Shown piece by piece: positions 34,892 to 42,141 of a DNA stretch of 64,000 nucleotides; position 1 is the first letter of the stretch, and every line of letters starts with the position of its first letter. Both the position numbers and the translations under genes were made by a program. Source of the stretch: CAZEKB01 sp964512225 (GTDB lineage: Bacteria > Myxococcota_A > UBA796 > UBA9615); assembly GCA_964512225.1 (NCBI GenBank), contig CAZEKB010000029.1, forward strand, positions 3,531 to 67,530. The letters run 5' to 3'. The notes below the pieces were generated by a model, which worked only from the letters and a program-made list of their open reading frames with translations, ran no database searches and was not told where the DNA came from.

Positions 34892-35506
34892 ATGGGTGCA
34901 TCCAGTCCCTCGTCGCGGCGCCGAGCGAACAAGCTCGAGGATCCGGAGCTCACGCTCCTGCCGTTCATGAACCTCATGACGCTGCTGATCCCGTTCCTGC
35001 TCGTATCGGTGCAGTTCGTGACGCTCGCGGTCATCGACTCCTCGCTCCCCGCCATCGGCGCTCCGCAGACGACGACGGAGAAGAAGGAGGACGACAAGCC
35101 GCCCCTGAACCTCACCGTCGGCATCACGGGCGAAGGGTTCACCGTCGCCGGTTCGGCCGCGGTCCTGGGAGGCGGCACCGGCGGCCCCAACTCGGTCTCC
35201 GAGGAGAGCGGCCCCACCATCGGCCTGACCTCGGACGACACGTACTGCCGCAAGGTGCAGTGCGGCGAGGAGCCCGGCTGCCGGCACGAGACGCCCTGTC
35301 ACGACTACAAGGCGCTCCAGGAGCTGGTCGTCCGCGTCAAGGAAGACTATCCGGAAGAAGAGAACGTCATCATCGCCCCCAACGCCGAGATCCCGTACCA
35401 CGTGCTCGTGGGCGTGATGGACTCGACGCGCGACCACAAGCCCGAAGGCAGCGAGGAGCGCAAGACGCTCTTCCCCTACGTCGTGGTCGCCGGCGGCGCC
35501 AAGTAG
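34892..35506 (+). CDS. TolR/ExbD/AglQ-like motor subunit with Asn at the Asp position
   Basis: 204 residues. A basic N-terminus, one transmembrane helix (about 20-43, ELTLLPFMNLMTLLIPFLL) and a periplasmic domain ending in the family pattern (NVIIAPNAEIPYHVLVGVMDSTRD). In TolR, ExbD and MotB a membrane Asp carries the proton; here the aligned residue is Asn27 (PFMNLM). The periplasmic domain also has an insert with four Cys (YCRKVQCGEEPGCRHETPC) that could form disulfides. It therefore looks like a structural or regulatory partner of the Asp-bearing paralogue encoded next. Membership in the family is supported by fold pattern and context more than by motif identity. Confidence 0.8.
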   Translation: MGASSPSSRRRANKLEDPELTLLPFMNLMTLLIPFLLVSVQFVTLAVIDSSLPAIGAPQTTTEKKEDDKPPLNLTVGITGEGFTVAGSAAVLGGGTGGPNSVSEESGPTIGLTSDDTYCRKVQCGEEPGCRHETPCHDYKALQELVVRVKEDYPEEENVIIAPNAEIPYHVLVGVMDSTRDHKPEGSEERKTLFPYVVVAGGAK

Positions 35507-35530
35507 ACCCCGGGAGCGCGAGGAGAAGCC

Positions 35531-36022
35531 ATGGCCAAGCCCATGCCGCACCGGAAGCCGGAAGAAGCGAAGCTGAACATCACTTCGCTGATGGACATCA
35601 TGACCATCATTCTGGTCTTCCTCCTCAAGTCGTATTCGACCGAGGACATCCAGGTCGCCCCGTCGGACGACCTTCGCCTGCCGAACTCGAGCGCCCAGAA
35701 GGCGCCCGAGCTGGCGGTCAACGCGGTCGTCAGCCAGACCGGCATCATCGTCGACGGCGTCAAGGTCGTGGACGTCGCCGGCGGCTCGGTCGGCGACGAG
35801 TTCAAGCGAGGCACGCTGATCGCGCCGCTCTTCGACATCCTCAAGGAAAAGGCGGACGAGGCGAAGGCCCTGGCGGAGCGGAACCCCGCGAACAAGTTTC
35901 AGGGTAGACTTCTCCTGCAGTGCGACCGCGAGATTCCGTTCAGTCTGGTTCGCGAGGTGATGTACACCGCTGGACAGTCGCAGTTCGCGGAGTTCAAGTT
36001 CGTGGTCTACAAGTCCGAATAG
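35531..36022 (+). CDS. TolR/ExbD/AglS-like motor subunit with intact Asp
   Basis: 163 residues, ribosome binding site GAGGAGA. One transmembrane helix (about 18-36) carries the conserved acid, Asp22, in SLMDIMTIILVFLL. The periplasmic part ends with the ExbD/TolR pattern (LLQCDREIPFSLVREVMYTAGQSQFAEFKFVVYKSE, quoted by its key residues). Together with the ExbB-like protein it should form the proton-driven stator. It starts 24 bp after the Asn-variant paralogue. A 136-bp spacer with a tiny ORF separates it from the next gene. Confidence 0.87.
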   Translation: MAKPMPHRKPEEAKLNITSLMDIMTIILVFLLKSYSTEDIQVAPSDDLRLPNSSAQKAPELAVNAVVSQTGIIVDGVKVVDVAGGSVGDEFKRGTLIAPLFDILKEKADEAKALAERNPANKFQGRLLLQCDREIPFSLVREVMYTAGQSQFAEFKFVVYKSE

Positions 36023-36062
36023 GTAGTCCGAACTCGCGGAAGCGCTCAGAGAGGGGAAGGCG

Positions 36063-36158
36063 ATGATGCCCTCCCGACGAACGAGGAAGCCCGTGCCGCA
36101 GACCGACCCGGCCCAGGATGGGATTACCCCCGTGGCCGTGTTGGGCGAGAGGACCTGA
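36063..36158 (+). CDS. 31-residue leader-like small ORF
   Basis: ATGATG opens a 31-codon frame preceded by GAGGGGAAGG at suitable spacing; its TGA directly abuts the ATG of the following FHA-like gene (TGA then ATG). The peptide (MMPSRRTRKPVPQTDPAQDG followed by ITPVAVLGERT) is basic then neutral with no membrane segment. It may be translated and couple translation into the next gene, which also has its own GAGAGG site. No homology can be judged at this size. Confidence 0.35.
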   Translation: MMPSRRTRKPVPQTDPAQDGITPVAVLGERT

Positions 36159-37592
36159 ATGGCCGCTCAGGGAGCGCAGACGGCACGCCGCAAGCAGCAG
36201 ACGCGGCGCGTCCAAGCGCAAAAGAGTCGAGCACCGGATGCGAAGATCCTTCGCATCGGGATCATTCATAGCGGACGGATCGTCGAAGAACGACTGATCC
36301 CGTCGGGCCAGAGTGTGACCGTGGGCGAGAGCCCGAAATGCACGGTCGTGATCCCCCCGGGCGCCGTCCCTTCCAAGAAGTTCGAGCTCTTCGCCGCCAA
36401 GGGCGGCAAGTACGAGCTGCACTTCACCACGCAGATGCACGGCAAGGTCGCGGTGTCGGACCAGGTGGTCACGCTCGCCTCGCTGTCGCAGCGGGGTCGG
36501 GCCAAGAAGCGGGGCAACTACTTCAGCCTGAACCTGAACGACCGCAACCGCGGCAAGGTCTACGTCGGCGAGTACACGGTCCTCTTCCAGTTCGTCACGC
36601 CCCCGCCCCAGGCGGTCCGCCACCGGAGCTCGGACTTCCGCGGCTGGCGGTGGCAGGACGTCGACTGGCTGTTCCTCGGGATCCTCCTCTTCTCGGCCCT
36701 GGTGCACACCGCGGCCGTCATCTGGATCGAGAGCCAGCCCCCGCCCCGGCGCGTCCGTCTCCAGGACTTTCCGGATCGCTTCGTGCGCCTGATCATCCCC
36801 CCCGAGGACGCGGTGAAGCCGGTCGAGGAGATCAGCGAGAACGGCGAGGTCGAGGTCGAAGCCACCCCCCAGGAGAGCGAGGCGACGTCCGAGCCCACCC
36901 CGGGTGAGGCCGGCGGCGGCGAAGAGGCCGGGGGCGAAGAGGACGTCGAGACCGCCGAGGAGCGGCGGGAGCGGCTCGAGCAGTCGGTGGCGGACAAGGG
37001 CATCCTCGCCCTCATCGGCACCACGGGCGACGCGAGTCGCGGCAGCGAGATCGCGGATCTCCTGGCGGATACCTCGGGCCTGTCCGGCGACGTGGGCGAC
37101 GCCCTCAGCGGATCCAGCGGCGTGACGATCGCCCGACGCGACGTGGACCAGGCGGGTCTGCGCGGCGGCGGTGGCGGCGACGGCGCGGCCGGGATCGGCG
37201 ACCTCGGCGCGGCCGGCGGCGGCGCCGGCGGTACCGTCGAGAAGGTGCAGACCGCGCCCAAGCCGGTGCTGAACCAGGGGCCCGTCGAGCTGACCAGCGG
37301 CAACGCGAGCGACGTCCGATCACAGATGAAGCGCTACCTGCCTCGGATCAAGGCCTGCTACGAGCGAGAGCTCCGCGGCGAGCCGGATCTCGCGGGCAAG
37401 GTCACCGTCTCTTGGATCATCGGCGAGTCCGGCCGCGCCGACGACACGGCCGTCGAAGCCAACACCACCGGGAACTCCGCCCTGGGTTCCTGCATCGTCC
37501 GCGAAATCAACAAGATCAAGTTCAAGCCTCCCGACGAGGACGAGGACGAGATCGAGGTCGCGGGCTACCCGTTCATCTTCTCGTCTCAGTAG
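36159..37592 (+). CDS. FHA-like/TM/AgmX-PglI C-terminal domain protein, GltG-like
   Basis: 477 residues. The cytoplasmic N-terminus (~25-150) resembles an FHA domain (LIPSGQSVTVGESPKCTVVI, KYELHFTTQMHGKVAV, GKVYVGEYTVLFQF by parts). One transmembrane helix lies at ~170-190 (DWLFLGILLFSALVHTAAVIW). The periplasmic part has a Glu-rich stretch, a Gly/Ala-rich region and, from ~380, a TonB-C-like domain (MKRYLPRIKACYERELR, ADDTAVEANTTGNSALGSCIVREINKIKF) of the AgmX/PglI type. GltG and GltJ of M. xanthus have this layout and couple the AglRQS motor to the envelope. It lies right after the motor subunits, which supports that role. Confidence 0.82.
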   Translation: MAAQGAQTARRKQQTRRVQAQKSRAPDAKILRIGIIHSGRIVEERLIPSGQSVTVGESPKCTVVIPPGAVPSKKFELFAAKGGKYELHFTTQMHGKVAVSDQVVTLASLSQRGRAKKRGNYFSLNLNDRNRGKVYVGEYTVLFQFVTPPPQAVRHRSSDFRGWRWQDVDWLFLGILLFSALVHTAAVIWIESQPPPRRVRLQDFPDRFVRLIIPPEDAVKPVEEISENGEVEVEATPQESEATSEPTPGEAGGGEEAGGEEDVETAEERRERLEQSVADKGILALIGTTGDASRGSEIADLLADTSGLSGDVGDALSGSSGVTIARRDVDQAGLRGGGGGDGAAGIGDLGAAGGGAGGTVEKVQTAPKPVLNQGPVELTSGNASDVRSQMKRYLPRIKACYERELRGEPDLAGKVTVSWIIGESGRADDTAVEANTTGNSALGSCIVREINKIKFKPPDEDEDEIEVAGYPFIFSSQ

Positions 37593-37674
37593 GCCCGCGG
37601 AGCGAGCGCGGCACATAGAGAGTCTTTCGGATCGAGGCCCATCGAGGGTCTTCAACACCGGGTTGCAGGTCGCG

Positions 37675-37703
37675 TTGACAGGCCCCGGGACCGACCACAT
37701 ACT
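37675..37703 (+). promoter_or_regulatory. sigma70-like promoter
   Basis: Perfect TTGACA (37675-37680), 17-bp spacer, CATACT (37698-37703). It would start transcription about 28 bp before the ATG at 37739 and gives the last two genes of the Glt-like cluster their own promoter. Confidence 0.65.
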
Positions 37704-37738
37704 CAAACGTGTGCCCTGCCCGGCATCGGAGGATAGTC

Positions 37739-38332
37739 ATGCGTGCCGGAACTGCTCATCGCCTCTCGGGTAGGGGGCTCTTGGCCATCGCTGCCGCGGT
37801 CGCCTTCTCCTTCGGATCGATGGGCGCACCGTCCGTGGCCCAGGCCGCCGACGAAGAGACCGTCGGCCAGAGGGACTTCTCGGGCACGGATCTGACCCCC
37901 CAGCAGAAGCTCGACTTCGCCGAGTCCACGGCGGCCGATCTGAGCGCTGCCACCAACCGGATCCTCGACCTCATCACCGAGGCGCAGCAGCGCAAGGACG
38001 TCCTGCTGCTCAACTGCCTGAACGACAAGCTCATCGCCCTTCGCGGACTGCTCAAGGTCGCCGAGGACAGCAAGCTGAACCTCGCGGAGTCGATCGCTCG
38101 CGAGAACCAGGACATGCAGGAGCACAACTTCCGCAAGGTCGCCATCGCGGACGATCAGGCGCGGCTCCTCATCGCGGAGGCCGAGGCCTGCGTCGGTGAC
38201 CTCGGGTACAGCCAGTCCGGCGAGACGATCGTGAGCGTCACGGTGGACGGGCAGAACACCGAAGGCGACGACGAGTTCGGGAGTCCGAGCGATTCCGCCA
38301 CGCGGCCCGCCGACTCGTCGCCGGACAACTGA
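37739..38332 (+). CDS. periplasmic helical protein
   Basis: 197 residues from ATG 37739 (GGAGG 6 bp upstream). Signal peptide through PSVAQA. The mature part is helical (LTPQQKLDFAESTAADLSAATNRILDLITEAQQRKD in part), with two Cys (LLNCLND and EACVGD) and a polar Ser/Asp tail. No family recognised. It lies between the GltG-like gene and the beta-barrel gene, which suggests a periplasmic or outer-membrane accessory. The following 217 bp (38333-38549) contain no clear motif. Confidence 0.65.
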   Translation: MRAGTAHRLSGRGLLAIAAAVAFSFGSMGAPSVAQAADEETVGQRDFSGTDLTPQQKLDFAESTAADLSAATNRILDLITEAQQRKDVLLLNCLNDKLIALRGLLKVAEDSKLNLAESIARENQDMQEHNFRKVAIADDQARLLIAEAEACVGDLGYSQSGETIVSVTVDGQNTEGDDEFGSPSDSATRPADSSPDN

Positions 38333-38549
38333 CCGCGTTCATGCATCAAAGATCGAACCCGTCGAACGCGCACGACGGCTTCCCGGCCCTGCGGGGCCCG
38401 CACAACCGAGTGGAGGCGGTTGACCCGACCTGAAGAATGAGGCAGAAGGGGCGCCTTGCTCCCCCTGGGGGGGTCGCGTGCCCCTGCGCGAGCCGAGCGC
38501 TTCAGAAACCAAGGGCCACGCCGATGAGGGCGAAGGAGACCAGCACAAG

Positions 38550-39806
38550 GTGAGCCGGAGTGGAACCCTGCGATTGAATGCAGCGTCATTGGGCGCCGTG
38601 CTCGGTCTCGTTCTGTGCTTCGCGCTCGTGTCGCCCGCGGCTGCCGCCGAAGAGGGTCTGCCCCTCGGCGATCTCGTGGTCAAGCCGTCGATCGGCGTGC
38701 ACCTCCTCTACGACTCGAACGTCGATCGCGTGCAGCAGAATCCTCAGGGCGACCTGGGTGTGCAGGTCACGCCCGCGCTGGGCGTCGTGTACCCCGGGAA
38801 CAACTTCCGGTGGGAGCTCGACGCGAGCTACCTCTTCTTCTCGTACTTCAACCTCGGCGGCAACGACCACTCGCACCTCCGACGGCTCACCAACTTCAAC
38901 CTCGGCACGTCGTTCGACGTGAACCGCCAGGGCAAGGTCGGCTTCTTCTTCGGCCCGTACTTCGCCAACCGGCCGGTCCTCCGCGGTGTCGACGCCACCG
39001 GCGCGGACGAAGAGCTCACGGTGGCCACGCCCCTGCAGCTCCGCCTGCGGCCCAGCAAGGCGTTCAACATCGACGTCAACTTCGGCTGGCAGTGGTGGCG
39101 CACGTACTTCGGCGGCTCCGCGGCGTTCAACCCGAACCCCCTCGTCACGGGCAACCACCACACGATCAACGGCGGCATGAGCGTCGCCTGGCGCTTCTTC
39201 CCGCGCTCGACGATGCTGCTGGACCTCGACGTCGCGCGCAGCATCTGGGTGGACAACGCGAGCGCCTTCTCCGGCGAGCAGATCAGCTCGTGGACGTGGT
39301 CCTTCTTCGGGGGCCTCAAGGGCGACATCACCCGGGGCGGCGTCCTGTCGTTCATGGCGCAGATCGGGTACGCGAACCGGTACTTCGACGGCGGCGGCCC
39401 GACCACGAACCTCATCGCCGTCGAGGGGCTCATGGGTCGCGTCGAGCTGGCGATCCGCCCGGTCCTGACGCACCGCATCGCCTTCGGGTTCGACCGCGGG
39501 CTGGGCAATCAGTACTACTCGTCCCGCATCGTGAACACCCAGGCGTACGTCAAGTACAAGGGCCTGCTCTTCGATCGCCTCGCGATCACGGCCGACTTCT
39601 CCTGGCTGTTCCGCGTCCTCGGCATCGCCGAGCCCCGCAAGACCGAGCACCAGTGGAGCGCGGGCGCGGGCGTCGACATCCTCATCACCCAGTGGCTGCA
39701 CGCCACGGTCGACTACCGCTTCAGCATGGTGAACCCCGCGGTTCCCGACACGGGCGAGTACATCGACAACCGCGTGATGCTCGGCGTCGTCCTCGGCTTC
39801 AAGTAG
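38550..39806 (+). CDS. outer-membrane beta-barrel protein, Glt-like cluster
   Basis: 418 residues from GTG 38550 (AGGAGA upstream; begins just before the signal peptide LGLVLCFALVSPAAAA); an in-frame ATG at 38478 is less likely because it precedes polar residues. The mature protein alternates hydrophobic and polar residues with many aromatic strand ends (for example YLFFSYFNLGG, GKVGFFFGPYFANRP, WTWSFFGGLKGD, HATVDYRFSMV) and ends in strand VMLGVVLGFK, as outer-membrane barrels do (~18 strands guessed). Opening VKPSIGVHLLYDSNVDR is typical of outer membrane beta-barrel families. In M. xanthus the outer-membrane part of the Glt machine includes barrels GltA, GltB and GltH; this is the local candidate. 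Confidence 0.75.
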   Translation: MSRSGTLRLNAASLGAVLGLVLCFALVSPAAAAEEGLPLGDLVVKPSIGVHLLYDSNVDRVQQNPQGDLGVQVTPALGVVYPGNNFRWELDASYLFFSYFNLGGNDHSHLRRLTNFNLGTSFDVNRQGKVGFFFGPYFANRPVLRGVDATGADEELTVATPLQLRLRPSKAFNIDVNFGWQWWRTYFGGSAAFNPNPLVTGNHHTINGGMSVAWRFFPRSTMLLDLDVARSIWVDNASAFSGEQISSWTWSFFGGLKGDITRGGVLSFMAQIGYANRYFDGGGPTTNLIAVEGLMGRVELAIRPVLTHRIAFGFDRGLGNQYYSSRIVNTQAYVKYKGLLFDRLAITADFSWLFRVLGIAEPRKTEHQWSAGAGVDILITQWLHATVDYRFSMVNPAVPDTGEYIDNRVMLGVVLGFK

Positions 39807-39851
39807 CGACGGCGGGCGGGCGCAGCCTCCACCTCGAGACCCGAGCGCCCC

Positions 39852-40436
39852 ATGGCCGACTACTTCGTTCATCCCAGCTCGTACGTAGACGACGGCGCCG
39901 AGATCGGTGCCGGGACCAAGATCTGGTTCTTCTCCCACGTGCAGAGCGGCACGAAGGTCGGCGAGCGCTGCATCCTCGGGCAGAACGTGAACCTCGACCG
40001 CAACGTCGTGCTCGGGGACGGCGTGAAGATCCAGAACAACGTCTCGGTCTACAACGGGGTGGTGGTGGAGGACGGGGCCTTCCTGGGGCCGTCCTGCGTC
40101 TTCACGAACGTGATCAACCCCCGCGGCTTCATCGAGCGGAAGACCGAGTTCAAGCCCACGCGCGTGGGTCGGGGGGCGTCGATCGGCGCCAACGCGACGG
40201 TCGTGTGCGGCAACGACCTGGGCGACTACTGCATGATCGGGGCGGGGGCCGTGGTCACGAAGGACGTGCCCGCCTACGCGCTCATGGTCGGCATGCCCGC
40301 CCGTCGCCTGGGCTGGATCTGCCGCTGTGGGGTGCGCCTGCCCGCGGGGGCGACGCCGACCTGCTCCGACTGCGGCGACCGCTATCGCGAGGACGGCGAC
40401 GTCCTGACGGCCCTGGATCCCCACGACGGGGTCTGA
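39852..40436 (+). CDS. WbpD/WlbB-like sugar N-acetyltransferase
   Basis: 194 residues. Left-handed beta-helix hexapeptide repeats (YVDDGAEIGAGTKIWFFSHV, VGERCILGQNVNLDRNVVLGDGVKIQNNVSVYNGV by parts) and the family segment CVFTNVINPRG...ASIGANATVVCG. These trimeric enzymes acetylate an amino group on UDP-linked 2,3-diamino sugars for O-antigen or other surface glycans. The C-terminus has two Cys pairs (CRCG and CSDCG), a small zinc ribbon common in close relatives. No other sugar genes are near it. Its stop is 13 bp before the RNase J-like gene. Confidence 0.82.
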   Translation: MADYFVHPSSYVDDGAEIGAGTKIWFFSHVQSGTKVGERCILGQNVNLDRNVVLGDGVKIQNNVSVYNGVVVEDGAFLGPSCVFTNVINPRGFIERKTEFKPTRVGRGASIGANATVVCGNDLGDYCMIGAGAVVTKDVPAYALMVGMPARRLGWICRCGVRLPAGATPTCSDCGDRYREDGDVLTALDPHDGV

Positions 40437-40449
40437 GCTGCCTCGGGGC

Positions 40450-42081
40450 GTGATCCGCGTCGAACCCGTCGCCGGCCTCGGCGAGATGGGCGCTCACCAC
40501 GCGGTGGTGGACGCGGGGGACGACTCCTTCCTGATCGACTGCGGCGTGCTCTTTCCCGCGCCGTGGGACGTGGGCATCGACCACCTGGCTCCCGACCTGG
40601 AGCCCGCCGTGCGCCGGTTTCGGGAAGGGCGCCTGCGCGGCCTGCTCCTGACCCACGGCCATCGGGACCACATCGGCGCGGTCCATCACCTGCTCCGGCG
40701 CGCCCCGGGGCTGCCGGTGTACGCCACTCCCTTCACGATCGCGCTGCTGAGGCGGGTCCTGGGCGACGACGCTCGCTCGCTCGATGCCCGGGTGGTCTCG
40801 CCGGGGGAGCCGGTCGCCCTGGGCGCCGGCACCGCCACCTGGTTCGCCGTCACCCACAGTCTGCCCGAGGCCTGCTCCCTGGCCCTGGAGACGCCCTGGG
40901 GGACCGTCGCGCACTCCGGCGACTTCCGGGTACAACCCACCCCCTTCCTCGGCCCTCCGAGCGACGTGGGCGGCCTGCGGGCGCTCGGCGATCGAGGGGT
41001 GGACCTCGCCCTCGTGGACTCCACCGGCGCGGCTCGCCCGGGACGCACGAGCTCCGAGCGAGCGGTCGCGGAGAACCTGGCCGCCGCCGTCGCGTCCGTG
41101 GACGGCCTCGTCCTCGTGACTGCCTTCTCGTCTCACGTCGAGCGGGTGGCGGCGTGCGTGGCGGCCGCGCGTCGATGCGGACGGACCCCGGCCCTGTACG
41201 GGCGCAGCGTCGAGGCGACGGTGTCGATCGCTCGCGACCTCGGGCTCTTCGGCGACCACGGCGACGCGCTCCGATCGGTCGATCACGTCGCGGGCCTCGG
41301 ACGCAAGGGGCTCGTCATCGTCACCGGCACGCAGGGGGAGTGGCGGGCGCCGCTGAGCCGAATCGCGCGCGGCGAGGACCCGCGCATCCGACTCGGGCGC
41401 GGCGACGCGGTCCTGTGGAGCGCCCGGGCGATCCCCGGAAACGACCGCGCGATCGGGATGGTCGTCAATCGCCTGATCGACCTCGGGGTGACGGTCGTGC
41501 CTCCCTGGAGCGAAGCGGGCCGAAGCCTGCACACCAGCGGCCACGGCCGGCGCGACGAGGTCGCGGAGTGGCTGAGCTGGGTGCGACCGCGCGCCGTCCT
41601 GCCGATCCACGGCGAGGCGTGGCACCTCGAGGAGCACCGGCGGGTCTTGCTCGGCGCCGGCGACGCGCGGGTCCTGTCGCTCCGGTCGGGGGGCGCGGTC
41701 GAGCTCCGCGACGGCGCGGCCCGGGTGGTCTCCACCGCCCCGTCGGCGGGGTTCTCGGCGGGCGTGGGGCGCGAGCTGTGGGCGCCCGACGAGCCCGCGC
41801 TGCGCGCACGTCGCCGCATCGGCCGCACCGGGGTGGTGGTCGCGACGGTGCGGGGGCGCGACGTCGCCGTCGTGACGGTGGGTGTCTTCCCGTCCGCCGA
41901 ACGCGGGGCCGTGGAGGCCGAGCTCGCGGAGGCCGCGCGGGCCGAGCTGAGTCGTCCGGACGCGGGGGATGAAGATCCGGCCACCCGGATCCGTCTCACC
42001 CTGCGTCGTGCCGTGAAGGCCAGGACGGGCGAGCGCGTGGAGTGTGTCGTCCGCACTTCGTCTACGCAGCATGGTAAGTAA
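40450..42081 (+). CDS. RNase J-like metallo-beta-lactamase/beta-CASP nuclease
   Basis: 543 residues, GTG start. The metallo-beta-lactamase zinc motif is HGHRDHIG (canonical RNase J has HGHEDHIGG), with further ligands in VTHSLPEA and HSGDF. Beta-CASP motifs follow: VTGTQGEW, HTSGHG and PIHGEAWHL, all in RNase J order. The C-terminal ~110 residues correspond to the RNase J C-terminal domain. The enzyme is expected to process or degrade RNA as endo/5'-exonuclease. The Glu-to-Arg change in the first motif and short N-terminal (no Lys-rich start) are variations worth noting; the family call is otherwise safe. Confidence 0.85.
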   Translation: MIRVEPVAGLGEMGAHHAVVDAGDDSFLIDCGVLFPAPWDVGIDHLAPDLEPAVRRFREGRLRGLLLTHGHRDHIGAVHHLLRRAPGLPVYATPFTIALLRRVLGDDARSLDARVVSPGEPVALGAGTATWFAVTHSLPEACSLALETPWGTVAHSGDFRVQPTPFLGPPSDVGGLRALGDRGVDLALVDSTGAARPGRTSSERAVAENLAAAVASVDGLVLVTAFSSHVERVAACVAAARRCGRTPALYGRSVEATVSIARDLGLFGDHGDALRSVDHVAGLGRKGLVIVTGTQGEWRAPLSRIARGEDPRIRLGRGDAVLWSARAIPGNDRAIGMVVNRLIDLGVTVVPPWSEAGRSLHTSGHGRRDEVAEWLSWVRPRAVLPIHGEAWHLEEHRRVLLGAGDARVLSLRSGGAVELRDGAARVVSTAPSAGFSAGVGRELWAPDEPALRARRRIGRTGVVVATVRGRDVAVVTVGVFPSAERGAVEAELAEAARAELSRPDAGDEDPATRIRLTLRRAVKARTGERVECVVRTSSTQHGK

Positions 42082-42141
42082 CGCCTATACTGACGCGATC
42101 CGCGCTCATCGCGGGACGCCGAGGGGAAGAGCGAGCGACCC

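Noticed and set aside
42082..42141. Promoter for ftsK based on TATACT at about 42087.
   Set aside because: No acceptable -35 at 15-19 bp upstream; evidence too weak to list.
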